Origin: Bacteroidales bacterium UBA5219
GTDB lineage: Bacteria > Bacteroidota > Bacteroidia > Bacteroidales > ML635J-15
Length of the DNA: 14,260 nt
Assembly (NCBI GenBank): GCA_002412425.1
Contig: DHVB01000016.1
Span: forward strand, 15,592 to 29,851
Direction: 5' to 3'
The notes under the pieces were generated by a model, which saw nothing but the letters and a program-made list of their open reading frames with translations, was not told where the DNA came from and ran no database searches. A program made the translations under genes and the position numbers. Positions 1 through 7,991 of this stretch are shown here, piece by piece (position 1 is the first letter of the stretch; the number at the start of each line of letters is the position of its first letter).

Positions 1-69
1 CCTTGCATTTTAACACTTCTGAAACACCTTAAAAATTCATTGTTTCAAAATTTGTTTTGAGACAGCCTC
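1..69 (-). mobile_element. Left IS end, element reading outward past position 1
   Basis: On the minus strand this segment starts with GAGGCTGTCTCAAAAC at position 69, a terminal motif typical of many Bacteroidetes insertion sequences. It aligns without gaps over 69 bases to 14173-14241 in opposite orientation: 10 mismatches in the first 39 bases, then 30 identical bases. An ATG on the minus strand at 8-6 (ATGCAAGG) mirrors the one at 14234 and is the likely start of the transposase gene, which lies outside the window. The family is not certain; the MQG start and the ends are compatible with an IS1182-type element. The inner end sits inside the methyltransferase gene at 37-969. Outer flanks are absent, so target duplication cannot be judged. 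Confidence 0.7.
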
Positions 70-969
70 TTTTTTCAAAGTAGTTTTTTGAAAATCTATT
101 GAACGAGCAGGATTGGGAATATTAAAATATTGTTGTAAGTCATGCCAATCGTTATTTCGGATTGTAGCTATATCTTTCAAATAAAAACTTACCCAAATTT
201 CCCCGATTTTAAAATTCGGTTTTACTTGTTCTAATTTCTGTTGCGAAATTTCGGCATATTTTTTATCCAATTCAAAACCTATATATTTTCTGCCGAGCCG
301 TTTTGCCGAAATTGCTGTTGTGCCTGTTCCTGAGAATGGGTCAAGCACAATGTCATTTTCGTCTGTTGTAAGTAATATTAATCTGTCTAATAAATGCAAA
401 GGTAACTGACAAGGGTGCGGGTCACGTTTGGAGTTGTGTTTTATACGGTGTATATCTGTCCAAACATCTGAAACTAAAGGTCCAAATGGGTGTAAACCGT
501 CTTTTTTCCCGCCATAATCTTTCAACAAATATCCTTGTTTTCTATCACGCTTATGTGGGTAACGTAATTCGTAAATTTTTGCCCCTTTAGCTTCTTTTGT
601 ATAAAATAAAATTCCGTAATGAGCTGGTTGTAATGATTTACCCATTGGAGCGGTAGGAGCATCCCACGAAATCCAATGCTTAAAATGAGCAAACTTGTTT
701 AGATAAGTAGCATAAAATGTAAGCCACTTTGGAATATTATGTAAAAAAATAGAACCTGTTGGTTTTGTAACTCGCACCATTTCTGCAATCCATTTCTCAC
801 ACCAATCAAGATATTCTTGAAATTCTAGATTATCTTTATAACTTGTATATTTTTTTTGTAAGTTAAATGGCGGGTCAGCAAAAGTCATATCCACTGAATT
901 GTCAGGGATATTTTTAAACAACTCTAAACAGTCGCCTTGAATAATTCTATTTAAATATTTATCTAACAC
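37..969 (-). CDS. Beta-type DNA N6-adenine methyltransferase, C-terminus altered by IS
   Basis: Site-specific DNA methyltransferase that would protect host DNA for the R-M system encoded upstream. Motif IV DPPF is at residues 32-35 and the SAM-binding motif I DPFSGTGTT at 210-218; this order is that of beta-class amino-methyltransferases, and DPPF favours N6-adenine as product. The start is GTG at 969-967: the frame has a stop five codons upstream and no ATG before motif IV. The start overlaps the end of the endonuclease frame by 11 bases, which suggests translational coupling. Residues 301-310 (EAVSKQILKQ) and the TGA at 39-37 are encoded by the left IS end, so the native C-terminus has been replaced. 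All catalytic motifs remain, so activity may persist. The native length is unknown. Confidence 0.88.
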   Translation of the reverse strand: MLDKYLNRIIQGDCLELFKNIPDNSVDMTFADPPFNLQKKYTSYKDNLEFQEYLDWCEKWIAEMVRVTKPTGSIFLHNIPKWLTFYATYLNKFAHFKHWISWDAPTAPMGKSLQPAHYGILFYTKEAKGAKIYELRYPHKRDRKQGYLLKDYGGKKDGLHPFGPLVSDVWTDIHRIKHNSKRDPHPCQLPLHLLDRLILLTTDENDIVLDPFSGTGTTAISAKRLGRKYIGFELDKKYAEISQQKLEQVKPNFKIGEIWVSFYLKDIATIRNNDWHDLQQYFNIPNPARSIDFQKTTLKKEAVSKQILKQ

Positions 970-1938
970 TTTTAAATGTTTTAATTAATAGTTTCTCAAA
1001 TCGTTTTAGTTCATCTTTGTGGAATGTGAAAACATCTTCATAAGCTGTTACCATTCGTTTTAAGTCGCTCTTGCGAACATACCAACCAATGCCATCAACA
1101 AAACCTATAAAAATTGCTTCAGGATAGTGTTCTTTGATTAAAGCATCAATTGAAATTTCAGTTTTTGACTTGTCTCCTTGTCCTGATGAAGTTGTTGCTA
1201 AAAAAGAGCTTTCAACAATAATGAGTGGATTTTTTTGTTCGGAATGATAAAGTCCATAGTTCGTTTGTTATCAGGTGCATTGCTTATTAATTCTGTTAAA
1301 TCGCCTGTTTCGTATGTCAATCCCAAATTTTCTAGTATTTCAGCAATTACTATTTCAGGATTATTGCCTTTCATTCCAGAATAACTTCCTTTTTCTTTAT
1401 AGCGAATAATTGTATCTATCAGTTCTGGAATTTCAAAATTAAGTTTAGATATACTCAATTTTTTTAATTCAAAAAGTGGAATTGTATTTGCTAAAAACGG
1501 AATAGAAGCCCCTTCAAAGAAAAGATTTACTAAGCCTTTACGAAAGTGCTCGTTTGATTGTATCTTTTTTAAAATTGTACTATCCGACCATTCGTGAATA
1601 TTGTCAGGATTTTTTTCTTTATACCACTTATCTTTATATACAAGTGAATTAAGTTCAGGCTCATCAACTATTCGTATAATAGTGGTTAGTCGTTTTAGAT
1701 ATTCATTTGAAAATCCAGTTAAGGCTAATAAAGCTCTCAATCCGTTTTCTTTTTCTTTCAGTAGCCATTCAAAAATCTCTTTTCTAAGTCCTTCTGTTTC
1801 TACTCTGTTTTTGACAATCAACAAGGTTTCTTTAAATGAGTTAATATAGCCTTCATAATCTTCCTCAAATTTCTGATTTATGAAATAAAAGGTGTTTTTC
1901 TGAATGACAGTCGTAAATTTATCTTCAACGCTTTTCAT
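959..1938 (-). pseudogene. Type II restriction endonuclease, frameshifted in an A7 run
   Basis: Middle gene of the M-R-M operon, starting two bases after the stop of the upstream methyltransferase. As sequenced, the frame stops at 1198 after 246 residues. Adding one A to the run of seven (minus strand, + positions 1230-1236) continues coding without a stop to TAA at 961-959, giving 326 residues. The regained part reads NPLIIVESSFLATTSSGQGD and onward, which is clearly protein-like. In the repaired protein D229 (RTMDFII) and E243 (VESSF) have the spacing of a PD-(D/E)xK metal site with the third residue changed; a GNNPE segment at 191-195 lies before it. I cannot name the family or target. The missing base may be a true mutation, a sequencing error, or a slippage-controlled switch. 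If it is real and uncompensated, the enzyme is truncated just before its catalytic acid. Confidence 0.75.
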
Positions 1939-1940
1939 TT

Positions 1941-3185
1941 TTATATTTTCTTGAAAATTAATATATATTCGTCTTTCATCGTATTTCTCATTCCTTTAAT
2001 GGGTTTTAGAATAGATTTTACTAATGGTAAGTCGTATTTTTTTGCAGAATCAATAATGGTTTGCTCTAATCGTATTCCTCCTGTTTGATTTGTATTTGAG
2101 CCTATAATCATACAAAAATACTTATCTTTTTTTAGTACTCTCGAAATTTCAGCACAAACCTTATCCATATCGACAAAATAGTTGTTTAGCCTTTCTGTTT
2201 TATTTTTCCCTCTTAATCCTATCAACTTGTTTTTCAACTCTTTTGTGTCATAGCCTAAAAAATCTAATTGGTCTTTGTCGTTTTCTACATAATCTATTGC
2301 AAATGAATATGGTGGCGAAGTTATTACGCAATCAACGCTTTCATCAGGCAAGCCTATGTTAAGAGCTTCCGAATCGGGTAAAATTTCAACTGCTCCTACT
2401 TCACATTGATTAAAATATGGATTTCTCAAAGTTGATTTTACGGTTTCTACATAACGTGGTAAAACTTTTTCAAACAATTGTTCATGATTGGAACGTACTA
2501 CACGCTTTGAATATCCCAAAGCATCTAACCATGCTAAAAAGGCAAGATTATATATTTTTTGTTTTTTAGTGTCTTTTATTTCTGTAATTCGTTGTAAAAC
2601 ATTCCCTTTTTTGAAAAAATCAAATAAACTTTTATGGTCAAACGGAGTGTCTTCCAATAAGTCAGCATCAATCGTCAGAGATTCGTATTTGACTTTTGTC
2701 ATAAATTGGCAAAACGGACTAATATCGCAAGCCACGGAATTTATACCCATTAAAGCTGCCTCTATATTTGTCGTTCCGCTGCCCGCCATTGGGTCTAAAA
2801 TTGTTTCTCCTTTTTCCACTCCCAAAATGTTTAATAATCCTTTAATCAGTTGCGGGTGGAATTTTCCGCGATATGGAAAAAGACCGTGAGTAGCGTAACC
2901 TGTCGAAAATTGCCCTGCTTCAAAATATGTTTGAGTCTGTGCAGACCTATTTTCGTTTATTGCCTCGTTATAATTTGAATACAACAAATAATGCCTTGTA
3001 TATTCATTATCAATAGACTTTATAAATGCCGAACGATCTATGAGTTGTTCTTTGGAAAGACAATTAAATTCTAAATAAGCCAATTCTATTTCAAACAACT
3101 CATCTACACTTGGCAAAAGCTGAATGTTGTTACCAAAAACTTTAGTTATAAGTGAGGGGGCGTTATGAAATATTGTTTTTGTCAT
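1941..3185 (-). CDS. DNA amino-methyltransferase (TSPPY, probably N4-cytosine)
   Basis: First gene of the M-R-M operon. The 414-residue protein has the SAM-binding motif DPMAGSGTT at 131-139 and the catalytic motif TSPPY at 289-293, that is motif I before motif IV, opposite to the methyltransferase at 37-969. The segment THGLFPYRGKFHPQL (99-113) before motif I is characteristic of this group. TSPPY favours N4-cytosine methylation, though N6-adenine enzymes with this motif exist. About 150 residues between the motifs could hold the target recognition domain. Two different methyltransferases beside one endonuclease usually point to an asymmetric recognition sequence, with one enzyme for each strand; that is inference. 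The ATG start at 3185-3183 follows an AT-rich leader with no Shine-Dalgarno sequence. Confidence 0.85.
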   Translation of the reverse strand: MTKTIFHNAPSLITKVFGNNIQLLPSVDELFEIELAYLEFNCLSKEQLIDRSAFIKSIDNEYTRHYLLYSNYNEAINENRSAQTQTYFEAGQFSTGYATHGLFPYRGKFHPQLIKGLLNILGVEKGETILDPMAGSGTTNIEAALMGINSVACDISPFCQFMTKVKYESLTIDADLLEDTPFDHKSLFDFFKKGNVLQRITEIKDTKKQKIYNLAFLAWLDALGYSKRVVRSNHEQLFEKVLPRYVETVKSTLRNPYFNQCEVGAVEILPDSEALNIGLPDESVDCVITSPPYSFAIDYVENDKDQLDFLGYDTKELKNKLIGLRGKNKTERLNNYFVDMDKVCAEISRVLKKDKYFCMIIGSNTNQTGGIRLEQTIIDSAKKYDLPLVKSILKPIKGMRNTMKDEYILIFKKI

Positions 3186-3403
3186 ATTTTTATTTTTTGG
3201 TTTATGTGTTTCATTTTTTTGTTTTAAAATTCAACAAAACCATGTTTATCTGTTGCTATAAATTTTAGGTTTTGTCAAAAATACAACTTTTATACTAATT
3301 ATATGTTGATTCATTTGGATAGTTTTCAACAAAATGATTGATAACTTTTTGTTTGGTAATAGTGTTTTGTGGAAATAAAATGTAAAACTTGAAATTCCCG
3401 TAA

Positions 3404-3434
3404 CAAATTTACAAATTCCAAACTATCCCCCAAA
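3404..3434 (-). promoter_or_regulatory. Bacteroidetes-type promoter for the M-R-M operon
   Basis: On the minus strand TTTG (3434-3431) is followed after 19 bases by TAAATTTG (3411-3404), a full match to the TTTG-N19-TAnnTTTG pattern used by the Bacteroidetes primary sigma factor. Transcription would start near 3397, about 210 bases before the methyltransferase ATG at 3185. The rest of the 3186-3472 gap is plain AT-rich DNA. A second -7-like box, TATTTTTG at 3283-3276, lies closer to the gene but has no matching upstream box. I see no clear terminator for the operon ending at 3473. Confidence 0.55.
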
Positions 3435-3472
3435 AAAATTCTATAATTCTTATTATTTCTACCCACCAAAAC

Positions 3473-4342
3473 CTACTTCACCTTTCTCACACAACGCACA
3501 TTCAAGCTATTATAATCTGGGTAGGGGTTTGGAATTTGGAAGAGACCTTTTCTAAATCCTATGCCAAAGTGACTTGGTTCAAGACTGTAACTCATATCGT
3601 TTGCAGAAGTGTTGCTCCAATAAAAACAACTAGTCCATTTTTGCTTAAATCCGCCTATTGCATCTTTGTTCTCGTATAATGTTTTTAGTTCGTGAATTTC
3701 TGGTAAAAACCAATCGTCATATCCAAAACCGTTTAAATTTTCGCAGGCGTTTTTTGCTTGTTGCCATGTGTATTTGCCATTCAAATCTTCGGGCAATACC
3801 ATATAAACTTGATAGTTAATTTCTACGGTTGGTAATTTGTAGCTAGAACCAGATTTGTTTGCATATTTTATATTTGTAGCAGTTTCGCTTTTTATGGATA
3901 AAAGTTTATTAGCTAATTCTTCTGTTTTTTCATAAAGGTCATTTACGCCATTTTCAGTTTTAATATGTTCTTGCGATTCGACCATGGCAGTAGTAACATT
4001 TACTAATTTAGCAGTAATAAAAAAGTTGCTGCCAATTTTCCTTATTATTGAAATACACACAAAATTAGCTCCCATTTGTTTACCTAACTCGCTTACTTCG
4101 CTGTCTTTAACCATACCTGTTTTTTGGTATTTGTTTTCTTCCAATACTTTGTTAATTAAAACACGCTCAACAGGCTTGTACTTATCAGATTTTGCTATTG
4201 CTGTACTCAAAATCTCACGTACCATATCTTTATAACCAGTATTGTTTGGATCCTCTGGGTCAAAAACTGCTACTCTGTTTTCTTGTGCAAAAGTGCTTAA
4301 AGCAATTATTACGGTAATTATTAAAAAACTTAACTTTTTCAT
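3473..4342 (-). CDS. Secreted CsgG/LpoB-like protein with C-terminal DUF1566-like domain
   Basis: Last gene of the six-gene operon; its ATG lies one base beyond the stop of the LPP20-like gene. A signal peptide covers about residues 1-19 (ending STFAQ). Residues 21-150 resemble the CsgG/LpoB/TolB-N-like fold: VAVFDPEDPN at the first strand, a helix with IAKSDKYKPVER, and MGANFVCISIIRKIGSNFFITAKLVN. Residues 190-287 look like DUF1566 (Lcl-type): WQQAKNACENLN, DWFLPEIHELKTLY, YWSNTS and the closing VRCVR. Known relatives act in the periplasm or at the outer membrane, as secretion pore or penicillin-binding-protein activator; the DUF1566 part is often a surface or binding module. Its pairing with an LPP20-like gene supports an envelope role. 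The exact function is not known. Confidence 0.8.
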   Translation of the reverse strand: MKKLSFLIITVIIALSTFAQENRVAVFDPEDPNNTGYKDMVREILSTAIAKSDKYKPVERVLINKVLEENKYQKTGMVKDSEVSELGKQMGANFVCISIIRKIGSNFFITAKLVNVTTAMVESQEHIKTENGVNDLYEKTEELANKLLSIKSETATNIKYANKSGSSYKLPTVEINYQVYMVLPEDLNGKYTWQQAKNACENLNGFGYDDWFLPEIHELKTLYENKDAIGGFKQKWTSCFYWSNTSANDMSYSLEPSHFGIGFRKGLFQIPNPYPDYNSLNVRCVRKVK

Positions 4343-4343
4343 G

Positions 4344-5387
4344 TTATTCTATATATTTAATTAATTCTTCACTTATTTTATTTGCAATTTCAATATATGC
4401 TTTTTCTGCAGCATCTTTATAATCTCTGGCACTGCCTCCTTTTTCTTTTAGCTCATTTTTGTAAACTACTTGATTGTTGTACCTTTTTTGTAGCGTAATT
4501 GTTGCATTTACATATGAATAATAGGTGTCGTAAATATCGTTGTATTTTTCTGCTTGAGCTTCAATGCTAATTAACCAGTCAGCCTGTAAACTATCGCTAA
4601 CAAAAATGCAATTGTTTTTTGCTAATTCTGCTTTAAGTTTATTTTCCAACATATTGGTTGAAATATTAAAAAGTTGTGCATCACAATTTATAAACAAACT
4701 TGGTCCTTGAGCTAAGGCTGCAAGGGCTTGCGTTACTTTGTTTCGTAAATTTATGCTTTTTTGTATTTGAGAACTTTCTTCGTCTATATTTTTATCAAGG
4801 GCAGATAACAAAATTTGTGCATATTCTATCTTGGTAAATAAAGGTGTTGTTTTATTGTATTCGGCTTCAGCTTTTATTTTCTCAGTTTGTTGTTTTAATT
4901 GGTCTGCTGTGAAAATATGTCCTTCAACTTGTTGTATAAGCATACTTATTTGGGTTTTATAGTAGCCACTTACTTCTTTCTTATTTACATAAGCAAAAGC
5001 ATATACTTGCTTGCTTTTTTTGTCATAGTAGCTTTCTACTTTAATGCCAGTTATAATTGCATCGGTTTCAGCTTTGGTTTGCATTTCAAATGTGCTTTGT
5101 AATTTTTCATTATTTCCGTGTGCAATACTTTTAGAATAGTTTTCCGATACAGTTTGTATATTTGATATAAGGTTTTTTGCCACATATCCAGTTGCAATGT
5201 TTTTAACTCTTTCGGAGGCTTCTGCTATGGGTTCTCTTTTTTTTCTTATGTCTTGGGAAAAACCTGTTAAAAAACTATTGGCAGGGTAGTGGCTTTCACG
5301 CCATGATGCCTCTAACCAAAGAGGCTTCTTTTGTGAAAATCCACATAAGCTTAATAATATAAAAGTTATAAATAAATACTTTTTCAT
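4344..5387 (-). CDS. LPP20-like secreted protein
   Basis: The start was set at the ATG 5387-5385 because the protein then begins with a standard signal peptide, MKKYLFITFILLSLCGFSQ. A longer frame reaching 5441 would put 18 unusual residues before it and overlap the upstream gene. The mature protein starts KKPLWLEASWRE and has the LPP20-like pattern: PxW near the N-terminus, FLTGFSQ, a helix rich in A and E (IAEASERVKNIATGYVAKNL), then ITGIKVESYYD...VYAFAYVNKKE. Residues near 185-235 are helical. The last 100 residues (LFINCDAQLFN, DWLISIEAQAEKYN, ATITLQKRYNNQVVY) resemble a second CsgG-like, DUF-type strand-helix domain. It shares an operon with the CsgG-like gene downstream. The role is probably an envelope complex; there is no enzyme motif. 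Confidence 0.75.
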   Translation of the reverse strand: MKKYLFITFILLSLCGFSQKKPLWLEASWRESHYPANSFLTGFSQDIRKKREPIAEASERVKNIATGYVAKNLISNIQTVSENYSKSIAHGNNEKLQSTFEMQTKAETDAIITGIKVESYYDKKSKQVYAFAYVNKKEVSGYYKTQISMLIQQVEGHIFTADQLKQQTEKIKAEAEYNKTTPLFTKIEYAQILLSALDKNIDEESSQIQKSINLRNKVTQALAALAQGPSLFINCDAQLFNISTNMLENKLKAELAKNNCIFVSDSLQADWLISIEAQAEKYNDIYDTYYSYVNATITLQKRYNNQVVYKNELKEKGGSARDYKDAAEKAYIEIANKISEELIKYIE

Positions 5388-5417
5388 CTTAATATTATTT
5401 AAACCCAAATTAAGTAA

Positions 5418-5425
5418 CAAATATA
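5418..5425 (-). promoter_or_regulatory. Possible internal -7 box (TATATTTG)
   Basis: TATATTTG on the minus strand lies in the 44-base gap between the 201-residue gene and the LPP20-like gene, about 31 bases from the ATG at 5387. No TTTG or TTG is found 17-23 bases upstream, so it is at best a weak internal promoter for the last two genes of the operon. Confidence 0.25.
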
Positions 5426-5431
5426 CAACTT

Positions 5432-6037
5432 TTAACTGCAATAATCCTTATATATATCCATATACTCAAATATTATATTTACAGCTTCTTCTTTCATGTC
5501 TTTGGTTAAAGTTTCATCTATTCTAACGTCATTTGTTAGTGTATAAACATTACACCAGTTTGAATCCATTGCTTTTTGAGCTTCTATAAGTGCGCAAATA
5601 ATATTTATTGTATAGCTTTTTTTCTTATTCTTAGCTTTAGCTTTTTGAGCATAAGTAATTGCCTCGTCAACTTCAAAATAATTGTCAAGTGCTTTTAAAT
5701 ATGCATAGCAAATTAGTATGTCGGCACTAGCTTTGTTGATGTTTTTTACTTTATTTTTTTTCAAATATTCAGAGAATAGTTCTGAATTGTTTTTGCCATT
5801 AAAATCCCAACTTAATTCATTTATTAAAGCTACTTTTAACTCAATTGGATTTTTTTTATCAATCAAATAATCCATCAATTCTTTGTTTAATTTACCTTCA
5901 GCTTGGGAAGCTAGCTGTACAATTTTTGAATCTTTATAAGCCTTGCTAAAAGCTGTTGATGTCAAAGGAGAATCTGCAAAAATGTTTTGACTAATTAGCA
6001 ATCCTAATGTTAGGACAATGATAAGATGTTTTTTCAT
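5432..6037 (-). CDS. Secreted helical protein of unknown function
   Basis: I do not recognise a family. The 201-residue protein starts with a clear signal peptide, MKKHLIIVLTLGLLISQNIFA, followed by DSPLTSTAF. The rest is lysine-rich and predicted mostly helical, with pairs such as ADILICYAYLKALDNYF and DEAITYAQKAKAKNK that look like TPR- or Sel1-type helical repeats, though no strict repeat is visible. It carries several cysteines (109, 148, 162 and the penultimate residue), which could form disulfides in the periplasm. It lies 19 bases after the protease gene and 44 before the LPP20-like gene, so it probably belongs to the same exported set. It may be an accessory subunit of the LPP20/CsgG-like pair. 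Confidence 0.7.
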   Translation of the reverse strand: MKKHLIIVLTLGLLISQNIFADSPLTSTAFSKAYKDSKIVQLASQAEGKLNKELMDYLIDKKNPIELKVALINELSWDFNGKNNSELFSEYLKKNKVKNINKASADILICYAYLKALDNYFEVDEAITYAQKAKAKNKKKSYTINIICALIEAQKAMDSNWCNVYTLTNDVRIDETLTKDMKEEAVNIIFEYMDIYKDYCS

Positions 6038-6056
6038 AATTTTAAGTTTTTGGATT

Positions 6057-7457
6057 TTATTTTTTTACAATTTTTCTAAATTCAAATTTTCGTCCATTTT
6101 CTAAAGCAATAATATATGTGCCAGGTGTAAAATCATTTGTCTTTACAATTGTTTTATTGAGCAAATTACCTGTATAAACAACTTGTCCCATTGAATTAAT
6201 AATATCAAAGTTCACAATATTATTATTGTCTTCTATTTCGATAATTAAATCATCTGAAACAGGATTTGGATATACTTTGATATTATTTTCATAATCTGAA
6301 ACAATAATGTTTGATGTGTTTTTATTTATTACCCATTGGAGAGAAAAAGTATTATTTGCTTCATGATTGTCTGCTCTAATTAAATTAGTTGTATCTAAAA
6401 CTTCAACACGAAGTACGTTGTTCCCTGTTAATAATTGATTAGAATAAATTTTTACAGAATCAATATTTGTTGTAAAAAGATTTCCATTTAAAATCCATTT
6501 AACTCTTATTGTATTTGGCTCAGGTTTAACAATGTTTAAATTAAATTGTATGGAATCTTCGGTTAAAGAAATATTAGATTGGTCAGGATAGTAAGATAAA
6601 ATAGGATTGCCAAATAGTTCAATAATTCTTAAAACAATAGCTTCTGTACAGACAGGGCAAAATGGACTATCTAAAAAACGCATTTGACAGCTCTCGTGTG
6701 GTCGGTACCAATTGGCAGCTACGCCCGATTCTCCATGTTGATAAATGCCAACACCTTCATATCCAATCCAGTTTTTCCATTTTACTAAATTTGGATTTGT
6801 TTCTTGTGTCATATTTGCTTTTTCTGCGGCGTACATGTCGCCTGCCCAATATTCATCTGCTAAATTGGCAAAAGTATGTCCAATTTCATGAACTACTATA
6901 TGATTTGAATATTCATTTATTGAAGAAGTAGATATCCAACCTCCAGAACCTCCATGATATGGAGTGTTTACTAGCATAAACGCACTATTGTATAGCGGAA
7001 AGTTTTCAAGCAAAGTGTAATGCACTGTCTCATAATCTGTTGGAACTAATAAACGGTGAATATCATAATAATCAAAACTTGAACCAAAATAGTTATATAC
7101 GAATAAAGAAGGATGCTCTGATTCTGGCGGACAATCAGGTGCAGTTCTTGGATGCTGGGCTCCAGATTCATTAGAACTAATTTTTATTGCAAACACATTG
7201 AAATAATTCTTGTAATATGTAAATGGATGAGTAGTAAATAAAAAATTACTTGTAGTGGTTACGTGTTCTATATAAGCTGATAGCTCTTCAGCTTTATAGC
7301 CATCGCCCATATAAACAAAATTTATAAATTTATCAGGGTCGCCATTGTATAATATTGTGTCAATATCAAATGTTTGGGATTTTACGCTTATTGATGTTGA
7401 TAATACTAACAATAATTGTAAAACGCTAATTTGTATAATCCTTATAAATGCTTTCAT
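6057..7457 (-). CDS. M64-type (IgA peptidase) metalloprotease with T9SS sorting domain
   Basis: Secreted zinc peptidase of the M64 group. After a signal peptide (residues 1-28, ending VKSQ) comes the family start FVYMGDGYKAEE (47-58). The zinc motif HEIGH is at 190-194 within HEIGHTFANLADEY, the hallmark of the family: the two His bind zinc and the Glu is the catalytic base. A cysteine cluster, CQMRF...FCPVC, lies near 257-270. Residues 290-385 look like a CARDB/Ig-like beta domain (FNLNIVKPEPNTIRVKWILNG). The last 72 residues begin VYPNPVSDD and end FRKIVKK, the type A Por/T9SS C-terminal domain, so the protein should be exported by type IX secretion and anchored at or released from the cell surface. 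The protein substrate is unknown. It sits 19 bases from the genes on either side. Confidence 0.92.
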   Translation of the reverse strand: MKAFIRIIQISVLQLLLVLSTSISVKSQTFDIDTILYNGDPDKFINFVYMGDGYKAEELSAYIEHVTTTSNFLFTTHPFTYYKNYFNVFAIKISSNESGAQHPRTAPDCPPESEHPSLFVYNYFGSSFDYYDIHRLLVPTDYETVHYTLLENFPLYNSAFMLVNTPYHGGSGGWISTSSINEYSNHIVVHEIGHTFANLADEYWAGDMYAAEKANMTQETNPNLVKWKNWIGYEGVGIYQHGESGVAANWYRPHESCQMRFLDSPFCPVCTEAIVLRIIELFGNPILSYYPDQSNISLTEDSIQFNLNIVKPEPNTIRVKWILNGNLFTTNIDSVKIYSNQLLTGNNVLRVEVLDTTNLIRADNHEANNTFSLQWVINKNTSNIIVSDYENNIKVYPNPVSDDLIIEIEDNNNIVNFDIINSMGQVVYTGNLLNKTIVKTNDFTPGTYIIALENGRKFEFRKIVKK

Positions 7458-7476
7458 AATTTTTAAAATTTAGTTT

Positions 7477-7980
7477 TTATTGAGTTAACGGAATTTCTAA
7501 TATGTTTACTAATTTCAAAGTATTGTCTTCTTCGATTTTTTCTATACGCAAATATTTCATAGTTGATAAATAAGAAAACTTCAGCAATACAGAACTATTT
7601 TTTTGCTCAATTACTTTTGAACCAATAGTATTGTCGTCTTCGGGGTACTCAAAACGTGGGTGCAGTGGTTGAAATATCAAAATTGTGTCTAAAATGCTTT
7701 CATTTTTGTCTAAAACAAAACAAACAAAATCATTCTCACGCCATGTATCATTTTCTTTATCATTAAAATCTTTTGTAGTTTCAATTATTTTAGAATTTAC
7801 AATTGAAGTTGAATATTTACCATCAGAATTAGTGATGTTGAGCAATATCATAGCAACTCTTTTTGATTCGTTATCATTTCCTTCATTATTGTTTGAAGTA
7901 TGGCTTGACGAATGAGTTTTGCATGAAAAAAAGGCAATAATTAAAAAAACTATCCAATATATTATATTTGTTTTTATCAT
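7477..7980 (-). CDS. Small lipoprotein of unknown function
   Basis: The 167-residue product has a lipoprotein signal peptide: MIKTNIIYWIVFLIIAFFSC, with C20 as the lipidation site although the lipobox (FFS-C) is imperfect. A low-complexity S/N/E stretch (21-40) acts as a tether, then a beta-rich domain with VAMILLNITNSDGKY, DFVCFVLDKNESILDTI and LKFSYLSTMKYLRIEKI. The part FQPLHPRFEYPEDD may form a loop. I know no function for it. It stands 11 bases after the envelope-protein gene and 19 before the M64 peptidase, so it is expected to be made with the peptidase. It could be a dedicated inhibitor, partner or anchor, but nothing in the sequence proves this. Confidence 0.7.
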   Translation of the reverse strand: MIKTNIIYWIVFLIIAFFSCKTHSSSHTSNNNEGNDNESKRVAMILLNITNSDGKYSTSIVNSKIIETTKDFNDKENDTWRENDFVCFVLDKNESILDTILIFQPLHPRFEYPEDDNTIGSKVIEQKNSSVLLKFSYLSTMKYLRIEKIEEDNTLKLVNILEIPLTQ

Positions 7981-7991
7981 AAGACTTATTT

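Noticed and set aside
1198..1240. Programmed -1 ribosomal frameshift at the A7 run
   Set aside because: The zero-frame context is C AAA AAA A, not the A AAA AAG type heptamer, and I see no obvious stimulatory structure nearby; kept only as a possible slippage site.
2488..2889. Plus-strand open frame of 133 codons
   Set aside because: It lies wholly inside the methyltransferase at 1941-3185, whose motifs are clear; the product resembles nothing and is a shadow of the antisense codons.
3425..3465. Terminator after the CsgG-like gene
   Set aside because: The GAATTATAGAATTTTTTT stretch has a T-run but only a 4-base self-pairing core, too weak to call.
6662..6931. Plus-strand frame of 89 codons
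   Set aside because: Antisense to the M64 peptidase, including its zinc motif; no independent support.
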